Source: Parasedimentitalea marina
Lineage (GTDB): Bacteria > Pseudomonadota > Alphaproteobacteria > Rhodobacterales > Rhodobacteraceae
Length of the DNA: 64,000 nt
Assembly (NCBI RefSeq): GCF_004006175.1
Contig: NZ_CP033221.1
Coordinates: forward strand, 124,001 to 188,000
Direction of reading: 5' to 3'
Shown: piece by piece, positions 17,283 through 26,962 of the stretch
How the letters are laid out: each line of letters starts with the position of its first letter
How positions within the stretch are numbered: position 1 is the first letter of the stretch
Made by a program: the position numbers and the translations under genes
The notes under the pieces: generated by a model
Database searches by the model: none
The model's input: the letters and a program-made list of their open reading frames with translations, nothing else
What the model was told of the DNA's origin: nothing

Positions 17283-17470
17283 AGATAACGTTTGGCTGAC
17301 CTGGTTCGTTTGAACATGCGGAGGGCCAAACTTTGGCGAACTTGTACCCTTTGGTTGCTTTCAGGCGCACCGCGATTTTCCGATGCAAGGAGAAAGGGCC
17401 CTGCCCTTTCCCGATCAGCGCACAGTCAAACGCAACTCTGATATTTATTGTACGGGCAGTGCCTTGGACT

Positions 17471-19087
17471 TCATAATCGACCATCATAGGCGTGCTGTTC
17501 AATCCGAGCAGCTATCACCGAAAACCGATCAGAGGATTGCGCAGCATTCAAGGCCTGTTGCAACTCGGCGCGGGTGGCAACGTCAAATCCATTTCCGCCA
17601 AAGGCCCGACCAATAGTGGCAAAGTCATGCAGGCCAAACTCAACACCATTGGTATGCATCTGACGCTGACGCTGTTTCAGGTCGATCAAGGAAAGACTGG
17701 CATCCACAAAAACCAAGAAGATCGTATTGCCGCCCAGCTCAGCAGCGGTGGACAATTCTCCGGCGACCATCAACATGCCAGCATCCCCTGAGAAAGAGAT
17801 GACCTGACGGTCAGGCTCTACGATTTTCTCGCCGATCGCCATTGGGACGGCGCATCCCATCGTGCAAAGCGCCGAGGATTGAATAAGACCACGGGGTTCA
17901 TAACAATCCCACATCTGCGATAACAAAATTCGGTGCGCGCCAGAATCCGCCGTGGCAAGAGCATCCCGCGGCAAGGACTTCCGACACTCATCGATTACGG
18001 CGGCCGGCCCCCACTCTTCATCCGTTGGAAAGGCCAGCGCGAGCTGTATTTTTACGGCTGCGATGGCTTGGCCAGTCCAAGTTGGGCGGCCCTGCACATC
18101 AGAGCCCAACACCGCCAGCGTTTCTCGGGTATTGGCCACCATGTTCAACGTTGCCTGGTGCATGTAATGCGTATTGGGCACCGAGGCTATATCAATGACG
18201 TTGACCAAGGCAGGATCCCAAATCTCGCGCCAGCCAGTGCGCATTTCAATTGGGTCATAGCCTGCGCAGATGATCAGGTCAGCCTGTTCGATAAACGGCA
18301 ACAAAATACCGTCTGCCTTCGGAGAAAGCCCTGCCCCGCCCAGGGCCAGTGGATGGTCCTCGGGGATCAGGCCTTTGCCCTTATACGTTGTGATCAGTGG
18401 CACATTAAATTTGGTACAAAAGGCCAGGATTTCGGCCCCTGCCCCGTCCGCAACCGCATCAAGGCCTGCAATCATGACAGGTCGCTCAGACGTCGACAAC
18501 CATCTCCGCGCCATGTCCAAATCCGGGCCCGATGACGGGACAACAGGCATGGCCACAGGGCGTCTACGCCGCTTAACTTCGGTGACTTTATCTGCCACAC
18601 CAATTGGCACATCGATATGAACGGGCCCGGCCCGGCCTTCGGTTGCGACACTGACGGCCTTGTCAGCGATTATATCCGCACTGTCAGCCGTCAGACGATA
18701 GGTCGCCTTGGTGATGTCCCGGAAAACAGCTTGGTGATCTAAGACCTGATGGGTGTATGTTTGCGCCTCATCCTCATCTACACAACCAGTTAAAACGATC
18801 ATCGGAACGCGATCTTGATGCGCATTGGCGACAACATTCACACCATTGACGGCGCCTGGTCCAACGGTTGCCACAAGGATAGCAGGGGCGCCATTGCGGT
18901 GATGCACACCTTCGGCAATGAACCCTGCGTTGTTTTCGTGTTTGCACAGGATGAACTTGATCCCGGCCTTTACCAGTGCATCCACAATGGTCAGGACTTC
19001 TCCACCAGGCATACCAAATGCATGGCGACAGCCCGCTTCATATAACCGGCGCGCGACATAATCGGCAGCGCGTAAATTCATGCTCAT
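17471..19087 (-). CDS. Thiamine-pyrophosphate enzyme (acetolactate synthase-like)
   Basis: 538 residues with the three-domain layout of the ALS/benzoylformate decarboxylase family: Pyr domain with catalytic Glu51 (CKHENNAGF), a central domain around 190-320 (ERPVMIAGLDAV), and a PP domain with SFSGDAGMLM as the cofactor-Mg motif. The usual NN of the GDG-NN motif is not obvious. It is coupled to the acyl-CoA dehydrogenase gene by an ATGA overlap at 19084-19087, so the two probably act on one pathway. The substrate is unknown. No small regulatory subunit gene is nearby, so branched-chain amino acid synthesis is unlikely. Confidence 0.8.
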   Translation of the reverse strand: MSMNLRAADYVARRLYEAGCRHAFGMPGGEVLTIVDALVKAGIKFILCKHENNAGFIAEGVHHRNGAPAILVATVGPGAVNGVNVVANAHQDRVPMIVLTGCVDEDEAQTYTHQVLDHQAVFRDITKATYRLTADSADIIADKAVSVATEGRAGPVHIDVPIGVADKVTEVKRRRRPVAMPVVPSSGPDLDMARRWLSTSERPVMIAGLDAVADGAGAEILAFCTKFNVPLITTYKGKGLIPEDHPLALGGAGLSPKADGILLPFIEQADLIICAGYDPIEMRTGWREIWDPALVNVIDIASVPNTHYMHQATLNMVANTRETLAVLGSDVQGRPTWTGQAIAAVKIQLALAFPTDEEWGPAAVIDECRKSLPRDALATADSGAHRILLSQMWDCYEPRGLIQSSALCTMGCAVPMAIGEKIVEPDRQVISFSGDAGMLMVAGELSTAAELGGNTIFLVFVDASLSLIDLKQRQRQMHTNGVEFGLHDFATIGRAFGGNGFDVATRAELQQALNAAQSSDRFSVIAARIEQHAYDGRL

Positions 19088-20309
19088 GAGGATCCCCAGT
19101 TTCGCTGTGCAAGATTGCTGTACCCGTCTCGGGTTTGCGGTGTCTTGATGTTCAAGAGATGCCCGGCAACCTGTGTTTTCAGGATCTGTGCAGTGCCCCC
19201 ACCAATCGTAAACATGCGGACATCGCGGTACATACGTTCCAAGGGCTCCTTGTCACCGTAGCCGCGCGCTCCGAAAATCTGCAGCGCGTCGTTGACCACC
19301 TTAATTGCGGTTTCAGAAGCAAAGGCTTTGGCACGTGCCGCCATCATTATGTCGGGGAACGGTGATCCGTTTGGACCATTTGACAAAGCAGCCTGATGCA
19401 GCATCAACCGTGAAGCATGAACGCCCGCGTCCATATCGGCAAGCATCCACTGCAGTCCCTGAAATTCTGCCAATGGGCGTCCAAATTGCTGGCGCTCTTT
19501 CAGGTAGCGTATGGCATGGCTCAACGCACCTGCAGCCACCCCCATCGCAATGGTGCCCGCCCCAACACGTTGACTGTTGTAGGCGTTCATAAGATCGGCA
19601 AATCCACGCTTGAATCCTGACGGGGCATCAGGGCAAAACGCGCCTCGACCTCAAGGTCTTCAAACTCAAGCTCTGCCTCTGGCATGCCGCACAATCCCAT
19701 CGTGTGTTCACGACCAAGAACGCGAAATCCGTTAGGTTCGATACCCTGCGCAGGATCATGATGAACGATGAACCCGGTAAGGCCTTCGTTCATGCCGTCT
19801 TCATTCAAGACACGCGCAAAATGACATACAGCTTGGAAACACCGCCGCCGGTAATCCAGTGTTTGCGCCCGTTGAGTATATACTTATCCCCACCCGTCGC
19901 GCCGTTGTCCGCATCTCTGTCGCTGCACTGCCCGTTTCTGGCTCTGTGATGCAGATCGCGGGCTTGTCACCGGCCAATACGAAAGGTGCTGCAAAGGCGC
20001 GCTGTTCATCCGTGCCATAAGCCATGATGGCGCTAATACCGCCCATGTTGGCTTCTACAACGATCCGCGCCGACAGGGTGCAGGCCTTTGCAATTTCCTC
20101 TACGACCAGCACTGTATCGTAGAAAGAGGCCCCTGCCCGCCGAACCGAGTGGGAATGGTCATTCCCATAAAACCCGCATCGGCAAGTTCAAACACATTTT
20201 CCCAGCAGTAGTCGCGAGAGCGGTCCCACTTAGAGGCGCGCGGCGCAAATTTGGCTGCGAGCGTACGTGCAACCTGTTGGTACATTTTGGTTCTAGTTGA
20301 ATTTTCCAT
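19084..20309 (-). pseudogene. Acyl-CoA dehydrogenase, broken by three frameshifts
   Basis: Four consecutive pieces in different frames rebuild one acyl-CoA dehydrogenase of about 400 residues. The order is N-terminal helices (20309 to ~20105), FAD/substrate region with CITEPETGSAATEM (to ~19880), beta domain with GREHTMGLCGMPEAELEFED (to ~19610), then the C-terminal helical domain with AYNSQRVGAGTIAMGVA and IFGARGYGDKEPLERMYRD (to 19084). The intervening text is readable if one base is restored at each joint. Family function is alpha-beta desaturation of an acyl-CoA with FAD. It is the first gene of a minus-strand pair with the TPP enzyme, divergent from a LysR gene. Either truly inactive or damaged by sequence errors. 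Confidence 0.8.
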
Positions 20310-20310
20310 A

Positions 20311-20326
20311 CTGTCAAAAATGACAG
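20311..20326. promoter_or_regulatory. Palindromic operator candidate upstream of the acyl-CoA dehydrogenase gene
   Basis: CTGTCA-AAAA-TGACAG is a perfect 6-bp inverted repeat one base from the acyl-CoA dehydrogenase start codon, between it and the divergent LysR gene. A protein bound here would cover the ribosome site. LysR regulation is likely from gene layout, although classical LysR boxes are usually further upstream. Confidence 0.45.
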
Positions 20327-20385
20327 GTTGAGAAATTCATATCAATCTAATAAAACTCAAGATTAACTACAAGGATTTTGAATTA

Positions 20386-21270
20386 ATGAATATCCGTGCA
20401 TTGGAAACACTGGTTCGGATTGGCCAAGTCACATCTTTTAGCAAAGCAGCTGCACTGCAAAATATGACGTTGTCGGCGCTTTCTATGCAGATGAAAACAT
20501 TGGAAAATGACCTTGGTGCCAAAATTTTTGATCGAGCCTCCAGACCTCCTCTTCTGACACCATTGGGGCGTCGGATTGCGGATCAAGCTGGCAGAGTGCT
20601 GCGTGAGCGCGACAACCTGAAATCAATGGCGGAAATTGATGACCCGTTGGTTGGAAATTATCGAGTTGGATTTATACAGTCCGCCAGCGTGCGGATCTTG
20701 CCAAGTTTTCTTTCAATCGTTGAGGCTGAAGCGCCATTTGCCCAATTCCAAGTTCGCTCGGGCCTGTCCGAGAAACTGTCAAACCATGTGGCAACCGGGC
20801 TGCTGGATGCCGCAGTGGTAACCAAAGTCCAAGGTTCGATCGCTGGCCTAAGGTTTGATCTGATAGCGTCAGAGGACATGGCAATTGCAATTCCGGGAGA
20901 TCACCAGCACCTTGAAACTAACGCCCTTAGCCAGGCGCTCCCCTTTATTCACTTTATGCCAAGTACAGGCATCGGCCAGTTGATTGCTTCTGCGATGCAC
21001 GATCTGATGGACAGGCCAGAAAAGATCATCATTTTGGACAGCATCGAAGCGACGATGGAATGTGTTAAGAACGGATTGGGCTATACAATATTACCGCGCC
21101 CGGACATTTTCAGATATGCGGATGATGGCGTGTATATTCGTGACGTTAAAAAACCTTTTCCTCAGCGAGACCTGGTTTTGGTGACCAAGACAAATACGGG
21201 TGTTGAACGCTGGCAAGACCGTCTTTTTGAGGTGATCGTCAAGGCAAGCGGATCGCTGGTAGATGGGTGA
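20386..21270 (+). CDS. LysR family transcriptional regulator
   Basis: 294 residues. The N-terminal winged helix reads ALETLVRIGQVTSFSKAAAL, with LSALSMQMKTLENDLGAKIF typical of LysR (AxxLxxSxxxxSxxIxxLExxLGxxLF). The effector-binding domain runs from about residue 88 to the end. It is divergent from the acyl-CoA dehydrogenase/TPP enzyme pair and probably controls it. The inducer is unknown. Confidence 0.9.
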   Translation: MNIRALETLVRIGQVTSFSKAAALQNMTLSALSMQMKTLENDLGAKIFDRASRPPLLTPLGRRIADQAGRVLRERDNLKSMAEIDDPLVGNYRVGFIQSASVRILPSFLSIVEAEAPFAQFQVRSGLSEKLSNHVATGLLDAAVVTKVQGSIAGLRFDLIASEDMAIAIPGDHQHLETNALSQALPFIHFMPSTGIGQLIASAMHDLMDRPEKIIILDSIEATMECVKNGLGYTILPRPDIFRYADDGVYIRDVKKPFPQRDLVLVTKTNTGVERWQDRLFEVIVKASGSLVDG

Positions 21271-21532
21271 TCTAATATCCGTAACTATCTGCCGTCGAAT
21301 GATAGAAGGTATCGATTGTCAGAAATATACTGCCTTCCAGAGCTTATTCATTAGAGTTTGCAAGGGTCTGCTGGTTTTCAAGACACTTTGGTCTGCTGGT
21401 GCTGAACTGGTTGGGTGAACAACAAATTCTAACAACCTCCAGATTGCGTGATGCTGGCTGACCCGAAGGTGGTGGTGCGAAAATGGGCAGTGGTACTCGA
21501 TGAGAGCCAATCTTTACTTTGGACAGAAAGAA

Positions 21533-21550
21533 GATTGTCCGCGGACAATC
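21533..21550. repeat. Perfect palindrome, copy 1 (probable repABC partition site)
   Basis: GATTGTCCGCGGACAATC is an 18-bp perfect palindrome seven bases beyond the end of repC. Its 16-bp core recurs inside repC at 22586-22601. Roseobacter repABC plasmids carry compatibility-group-specific palindromes that act as putative partition anchors; location and duplication fit that role. Confidence 0.65.
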
Positions 21551-21556
21551 CTTTCC

Positions 21557-22651
21557 CTATGCAAGCTGGGTCTGACTTGAAGCAAGGCGCTTGACTAGTT
21601 TTTCAGGGCTGAAATCCGCGCTCTTTGCACCAGTAGTCAGTGAACGGAAATACGCGCCAACGGACTTAATTTTTTCATGAAACTGCATGATTGCCCAGAC
21701 GGTCATGGCAGCTCCCATTGCTCCGAGACGGAGCTGCGCAGCATCATAGCTGTGATTGTTGATGCCAAGCATTGGAGCAAGTGTTCGCGCATGTGCGATA
21801 ACATCATGATGAGTTGTAACTTTATCTAATGCAAACTGGGAGGCTTCTGGGCAAGCCCTTAGTAGCTCAGGGATGGTGATTTCATTGCCCTGGTTCTGTC
21901 CAGGGGTGTCTGTTGTCACAGGCTTTTCTTCTTTATCAATATCTTCTTTATTTGACCTATGATAGTGGCGGACATTTTGACCGTCACTGGCGGCCAGAGT
22001 TGCTGTTGATGCGTCGACAATATCATCCTCTGCTTCAGCTTGGACGGTGGCCAGGGGTTGGTCTGCAAGAAGTTTTTCGCAGTCAGTGAGAGACAGCTTA
22101 CGGCGAAGAACACGTAGGGTATTGAGCGCATGTATATTGTTAGGGTCGTGCTGTAGGGAATGATTGGCAGCAGAGCGAATTTTGGACCGCACGTAATCAA
22201 TTTGATCGCGTTCCCGTAGGACCTCAGCGGCCAGTGCGGCGATCTCATGTAGGCGCTCAAACAGGGGTGTTAGGTCAAACCCAAACCGGAGAGCTTTGCC
22301 GTCGTGGCGGCTGTGCTTGGTGAACCGCTTTCCATTTGGGCTGTCGCGGCGAACCAACAGGCCGATCTCTTGTAGGGCTGCGGCGTGCCGCCGTATCGTT
22401 CTGTCTGAAATACCATTGCGCCGAAATGTGAGCGTGGCGTTAGATGCAAAGACTGTGTGGTGATTGCGTTTCGGTGCCAAACACGAAAGCATCGCATCAA
22501 GGGTCGTAAGCACTGAGGTGCTTAGGCCCAATCGGGGGGCCGCATTGCGAAGGGTCGCAACGACAATGTGGCGTTCAGGAATCGCATTGTCCGCGGACAA
22601 TAGTGGATCGGACCGCAACCCAGTGGGCGCAGCTGCTTGAAGAAATGCCAT
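21557..22651 (-). CDS. repC: Plasmid replication initiator RepC
   Basis: 364 residues. The N-terminal region has the RepC replication-initiator layout: LSTSVLTTLDAMLSCLAPKR, FASNATLTFRRNGISDRTIR (winged helix), and FTKHSRHDGKALRFGFDLTP. The C-terminal third (from about 265) carries the second conserved block ending SVGAYFRSLTTGA. RepC binds an origin normally lying within its own gene. It is the last gene of the repABC module, preceded by a 227-bp spacer that usually encodes the antisense RNA. The gene also contains the second palindrome at 22586-22601. Confidence 0.92.
   Translation of the reverse strand: MAFLQAAAPTGLRSDPLLSADNAIPERHIVVATLRNAAPRLGLSTSVLTTLDAMLSCLAPKRNHHTVFASNATLTFRRNGISDRTIRRHAAALQEIGLLVRRDSPNGKRFTKHSRHDGKALRFGFDLTPLFERLHEIAALAAEVLRERDQIDYVRSKIRSAANHSLQHDPNNIHALNTLRVLRRKLSLTDCEKLLADQPLATVQAEAEDDIVDASTATLAASDGQNVRHYHRSNKEDIDKEEKPVTTDTPGQNQGNEITIPELLRACPEASQFALDKVTTHHDVIAHARTLAPMLGINNHSYDAAQLRLGAMGAAMTVWAIMQFHEKIKSVGAYFRSLTTGAKSADFSPEKLVKRLASSQTQLA
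22586..22601. repeat. Perfect palindrome, copy 2 (inside repC)
   Basis: ATTGTCCGCGGACAAT lies inside the 5' part of repC and is identical over all 16 bases to the core of the palindrome at 21533-21550. See that entry for the likely partition role. Confidence 0.65.
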
Positions 22652-22878
22652 GTTGTTTTCACGACAACCGGAGGAAAAAACCCAGATTTGTCAAAAAATC
22701 AGGAAAAAGGCCGCAAATCTCCGTTCAACCGATTCGGTTGTTGTTGACTGGCGCGGAGAAGCTGGTAGATCTGAAAGTGCAAAGAACAGATTGGGCTCTC
22801 CGGGAATTTCCTTGGGGGGCTCTTTCTTTTTTGGGCTGTTGGTCGTGCTCCTTATTATAGGGTTTCGTTGGTATTGGT
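22652..22878. other. repB-repC intergenic region, expected site of counter-transcribed RNA
   Basis: This 227-bp spacer sits where repABC replicons encode a small antisense RNA that limits repC expression and determines incompatibility. I see a near-palindrome CCGGGAATTTCCTTGG at about 22800-22815 and a T-rich stretch TCTTTCTTTTTT after it, compatible with a small-RNA terminator on the plus strand. The RNA itself cannot be delimited by eye. Confidence 0.45.
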
Positions 22879-23856
22879 TCAGTCAGTGCCTTGGCCTGAC
22901 TGCCACGTCTCATAGAGACGCGTCAGTTCGGCTTCGGCGTTGTCACGCATCCATCGAACAAAATCCGGTGCATCAGTCTTCGACAGCTTGACGGTTAAGG
23001 CACGTGCAGTCTCTTTGATCTCTGCCAGGGCCGGTCCATCACCTAACGTGATCGATAGGGTCGGGGAGGGGGCAAGCTCATCTGGGGCCTGTGGTTTCAG
23101 CGCACGCACAACAGCGTTATTGATCACAGCAAAGCGGTCATCCGAGCTTGTGGTTTCCTCGAGCTGAAGAGCTGAAGAGATTTGTTCAATGTCCAGGTCA
23201 TCATTTCGCAGATGGTTTGCCAGGTCTTCCCAGCGTCTACGGCCTATTCCATGTGCAGATCCAATACGTTGGATCACAGACTTTGGAATAGATCGTGCGA
23301 CCTTGGTCATCCGAGACAGCATTGGTTTGTCCACGGCAAGTGCATCCAGAATGACGGCTTGCTCATAACCACTTTCACCCAGCTCGGCAGCGAATAGTGC
23401 TTTTTCGATAAAACTGGGGTCCAAACGTTGTGTGTTTTCCTGACCTTGAGCCAGGATAGCCTGTTCATCAGAAAGAGACCGGACCAGCGCCTTGGCGGGC
23501 AGCCCGAGGAATTTAAGGGCGCGTAACCGGCGGCGTCCATAAACAATGCGGTAGTAACCCGGCTTGTCCACGACAGGCCGAACCATGATTGGCACCTGTT
23601 GGCCATGCGACTTAATGCTTTCGGCCAGTGCCAGTACATCAGCATCGCTAAAAGAGAGCCGGTCCTTGGGGCCGTTTTCTTCGATCATATCGACCGAAAT
23701 GTCTCTCACTGCGTTACTGGCCACATCCTTGAGGGTCGATTTCACACCGCCCATTGCGCCAGTGTTTGGAAAGCGCTGTTTTTGTTCGGTGGACGATGTC
23801 GCAATGGTTGTTGCATCAGGCGGGGGAGGGGGTTGGAATAAATTTCTACGGGCCAT
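22879..23856 (-). CDS. repB: Plasmid partition protein RepB (ParB family)
   Basis: 325 residues. The ParB N-terminal domain carries VRPVVDKPGYYRIVYGRRRL and the box GQENTQRLDPSFIEKALFA. A helix-turn-helix follows (GYEQAVILDALAVDKPMLSR). RepB binds centromere-like palindromes and works with RepA. Its start overlaps the repA stop by one base. The C-terminus (SKTDAPDFVRWMRDNAEAEL) is typical of RepB. Confidence 0.93.
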   Translation of the reverse strand: MARRNLFQPPPPPDATTIATSSTEQKQRFPNTGAMGGVKSTLKDVASNAVRDISVDMIEENGPKDRLSFSDADVLALAESIKSHGQQVPIMVRPVVDKPGYYRIVYGRRRLRALKFLGLPAKALVRSLSDEQAILAQGQENTQRLDPSFIEKALFAAELGESGYEQAVILDALAVDKPMLSRMTKVARSIPKSVIQRIGSAHGIGRRRWEDLANHLRNDDLDIEQISSALQLEETTSSDDRFAVINNAVVRALKPQAPDELAPSPTLSITLGDGPALAEIKETARALTVKLSKTDAPDFVRWMRDNAEAELTRLYETWQSGQGTD

Positions 23857-25046
23857 CAGTCAGTTTCCCTTCCCCAAGCTTGCTGGATAGTTTTCTCGAA
23901 TTCGTCGGCTACGCCGTTCACGCTCTCCAGGATGCGCCCAAGCGTTTTCTTGACGACTTGCGAGGGATCCAGCTCATAAATTGTCTGCTGTGTCATCCCT
24001 GCATCCGAGATCGCCGTGGATTTCAACATCGGTGTGTTCAGGACTTGGTCAAGCAGAATGGACCGCAAAAACCCGGCCATTTGTGACTGTGGTACATCCG
24101 TAGGTTCATAACGGGCGATTAGAAACTTAAGGAAATTCCAATCAACCGGTCCTGCGGCTTCCTCTAAGGCTTGAACAGTTTCTCCAGCCATTTCAAGGAA
24201 TTGCGCCATAGAAGCCACATCCAGCATGCTTGGAACAACAGTAATAAGCAGACCCGTTGATGCAAGCAGAGCGGTCATTGTCGTGAACCCAAGCTGAGGC
24301 GGGCAGTCTATAATGACAATATCATAATTTGCTTCGACTTCGTCGAGTGCAATGGCCAAACGCTGGGTGAATGGAGGATCGAGTTTGTGCTGAAGCGCAT
24401 AGGCGGTCTCGGTCTCGTACTCGGACAACAACAGGCCAGCCGGCGCCAGATCCAGATTATGAAAATAGGTTTTCCGGATGACCTGGCTCAATGGAACCGG
24501 GTCTTCGTATTTCAGGGCATCGTAAATCGTGCCGCTCTCAGCGAATTCAATTTCCGGGCGATAGCCAAACATTGTCGTCAGGCTGGCCTGCGGATCCATG
24601 TCGACTGCAAGAACTCGGTATCCCCGCAATGCATAGCGCTGTGCTAAGTGAATCGCACTGGTGGTTTTGCTCGAGCCGCCCTTAAAATTTACGATAGAAA
24701 CGACCTGAAGGGCATCCCCATCACGGCGTCCCGGAAGATAGGTCTCACCGTTTCGCCCGGTGCGCGCCATCACGTGGCGGATTTGGTCGATCTCTTCTGC
24801 TGTATAGAGCCTGCGACCCCTGGAATCCGCCTCAACATCCGGAAAGTCGCTCTCCTGATGTCGGGTTCTTAAGTTCGACATGCTGATGCCGGTCAGTTCA
24901 GACACTTCTGCTGGGTGAAATTTACGCAATGCTTTTCGGCTGTCAGGTTGAAAACTGTTGCGCATATGATTGTTGAGCGCGTCGGACAGGCGTGCCGCGT
25001 TTGAAGCAATCGATGCTGCAATAGAACTGGTTTCTACAGTTTTCAT
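23856..25046 (-). CDS. repA: Plasmid partition ATPase RepA (ParA family)
   Basis: 396 residues, standard for RepA. An N-terminal MerR-like helix-turn-helix segment (FHPAEVSELTGISMSNLR) precedes the deviant Walker A motif NFKGGSSKTTSAIHLAQ, AVDMDPQASLTTMFG (Walker A') and VIIDCPPQLGF (Walker B). RepA drives plasmid segregation and represses the rep operon. First gene of repABC, reading on the minus strand. Confidence 0.94.
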   Translation of the reverse strand: MKTVETSSIAASIASNAARLSDALNNHMRNSFQPDSRKALRKFHPAEVSELTGISMSNLRTRHQESDFPDVEADSRGRRLYTAEEIDQIRHVMARTGRNGETYLPGRRDGDALQVVSIVNFKGGSSKTTSAIHLAQRYALRGYRVLAVDMDPQASLTTMFGYRPEIEFAESGTIYDALKYEDPVPLSQVIRKTYFHNLDLAPAGLLLSEYETETAYALQHKLDPPFTQRLAIALDEVEANYDIVIIDCPPQLGFTTMTALLASTGLLITVVPSMLDVASMAQFLEMAGETVQALEEAAGPVDWNFLKFLIARYEPTDVPQSQMAGFLRSILLDQVLNTPMLKSTAISDAGMTQQTIYELDPSQVVKKTLGRILESVNGVADEFEKTIQQAWGRETD

Positions 25047-25778
25047 GGTCTAATCTACTCTGCCTTGATGGCCTCTTGGCGGGCCTACTGTGTTTCGACG
25101 CCAAACAGCGCAAATTTCGCAAACTTGCGACTACAAAGTTCATGGCACGCAACTTATCCCCAGACAACACTTTTTTAGCTTTTGTGCACCAACTAACTGC
25201 TCCCTGTGATGTGGGAGTCAACAACAATACACCCTAACCTGTTATAAATATTGGAAAATCGAAATTTTCGACTCCGTTTGTAATGTGGTGAACACGGCAT
25301 GGGGAATGCCAGGTGATGGCTGTTTTATTCATATCACGAATCGGCCGCCATATTCGCGCATCAAGCAAGTGTGCATTCCAATTTGTGTCTGCGCGTTGGT
25401 CCGCGACAGGCCAAATTAGATGGCCGGACTGAGGGCGGTCATAAGAGACAAGAATTTTGTCAGAGACTGAAGCCAGACGCTGACATTCAAAATATGTCAC
25501 GACCATGCATCAAATTTGATAATACCTCGCATCAAAAAATATTGGTTCTCAAGCTTCTAGGAATGCTGAGACTGCTTGTTGCGAGAACGAGGGAGGATGC
25601 TTGGGCAGCAAATTGGGCTGCCGCAGCGCATTCAAATCAGGCGCAACGACAAGGTGGTGGAAAAGTTGGTGTTCAGCTTCAAGCCCACTGTCACGACCTG
25701 ATTGAATGCTGTGCGCATTGCGAGGGAAGGCGAAAAAAACCCGGAATTAAGATCGCAAAATCAATGAGGGAGAAGACG
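25047..25778. other. Gene-free region between repA and tctC
   Basis: About 730 bp between two divergent genes. A plus-strand frame is open from 25371 into tctC but lacks a ribosome site, a signal-like N-terminus or any recognisable domain, so I treat it as chance. The repA-proximal part is AT-rich and contains TTATCCCCAG (about 25154), resembling a DnaA box with a mismatch. It should hold the repA promoter and the tctC promoter. Confidence 0.5.
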
Positions 25779-26884
25779 ATGACCAAAGCAGATAAGTTTA
25801 GCCTAAACAGGCGCCAGATGCTGGCAGGCGGCACGGCGGCAATGGGCGCAATGGCTATTACCATACCGGCGACGCAAGCGTTGGCCTCGGGCTATCCGGA
25901 GCGGCCAATTTCCATTGTGGTCATGTATGGCGCCGGTGGCGGCACCGACACAATTATGCGCAAGTTGGCCTCTGAAATGGCGGCTGCGAAGGGTTGGAAA
26001 GTCAATGTTATCAATAAGCCTGGGGCTGTTGGTGCAGTGGCAACAAATTACGTTCACGCACAAGCGGCGGATGGCTACACTGTTTTGGGCGGCGCCAATT
26101 ATAATAAATTTGTCCGGGTTATGGGGCACGTGGATTTTGTACCATGGGAAGAGTGGAGCTTTTTCCAGGCCGCAAGCGCGCTGGCCAGTTGGTCGGTGCC
26201 GATAGATTCACCGTTCCAAACTTTTGATGATGTGGTTCAGGCTGCAAAAGCTAATCCGGGTAGCATTAGTATTTCGACTTCTGGCACCGGTGGCCTGTGG
26301 CATGAACTGGCAATGATCGTTGGATCTTTTGCCGGAATTACATTGAACTATATACCGTACAAGGGCGGAAAAAATGCGACCCTCGCCGGGATGCAAGGCG
26401 AAGTTGATATTGCTGGCGGCGGTGTTCATGAGCATATCGAGCTGATCCGCGCGGGTAAGATGCGATGCTTACAGCAAACTGGAACCGAAGATATTGTGTT
26501 GGACGATGGAACTGTTTTGCCGACAGTGGGCAACCTCTTGCCGTCAATCGCTTCGTTCCTACCTGTTGGCCCCACTTACAACTTCATCATGAAGCGTGAC
26601 ACTCCAGTTGATATTCAGGCCCAGGTAGAAGAGGCGTTTATCGCTGCGGCCAATTCAGCCGGGTTCGGCGAGATGCTGGATAAAAATTCTTCCAACTGAA
26701 TATCCGCACGGGTGAAAGTGCCGACCGGACTGCTGCCCAGCTTGAGACGATCACTGTGGATACCTTCAACAAGTTTTCTGACCAGATCGGTGCAGACGTT
26801 AAATCTGCAAGCGACCTTGGTCTACCGGATCCGGCAGACTTTGACAGTTGGTGGCCACCGCAAGGTTACAAGCCAGTTGGCTAA
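25779..26884 (+). CDS. tctC: TctC-type substrate-binding protein of a tripartite tricarboxylate transporter, one frameshift
   Basis: About 368 residues from ATG 25779 (GAGGGAGA upstream). A twin-arginine signal (LNRRQMLAGGTAAMG) leads to the Bug/TctC fold: YPERPISIVVMYGAGGGTDT, VINKPGAVGAVATNYV, NYIPYKGGKNATLAGMQGEV. The frame breaks at 26682-26686 (five A where six are needed) and then continues FFQLNIRTGESADRTAAQLE to WWPPQGYKPVG and a TAA at 26882. It captures a carboxylate in the periplasm for the TctB/TctA permease encoded downstream. Confidence 0.88.
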
Positions 26885-26962
26885 ACCCGCCATCGGCCTG
26901 GGGAGTCATTGGACTTTCCAGGCAATCAGCCACGGTACGAGACAGGGATCACAGGACTGAAA

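Noticed and set aside
22603..22991. Plus-strand ORFs across the repB-repC spacer
   Set aside because: They are antisense to repC/repB ends and the control region, with no family resemblance; the spacer is better explained by the copy-control RNA.
25371..25778. Open plus-strand frame upstream of tctC, which would add about 136 residues to its product
   Set aside because: The added residues precede a complete twin-arginine signal peptide, contain no domain and have no ribosome site; ATG 25779 has a strong one.
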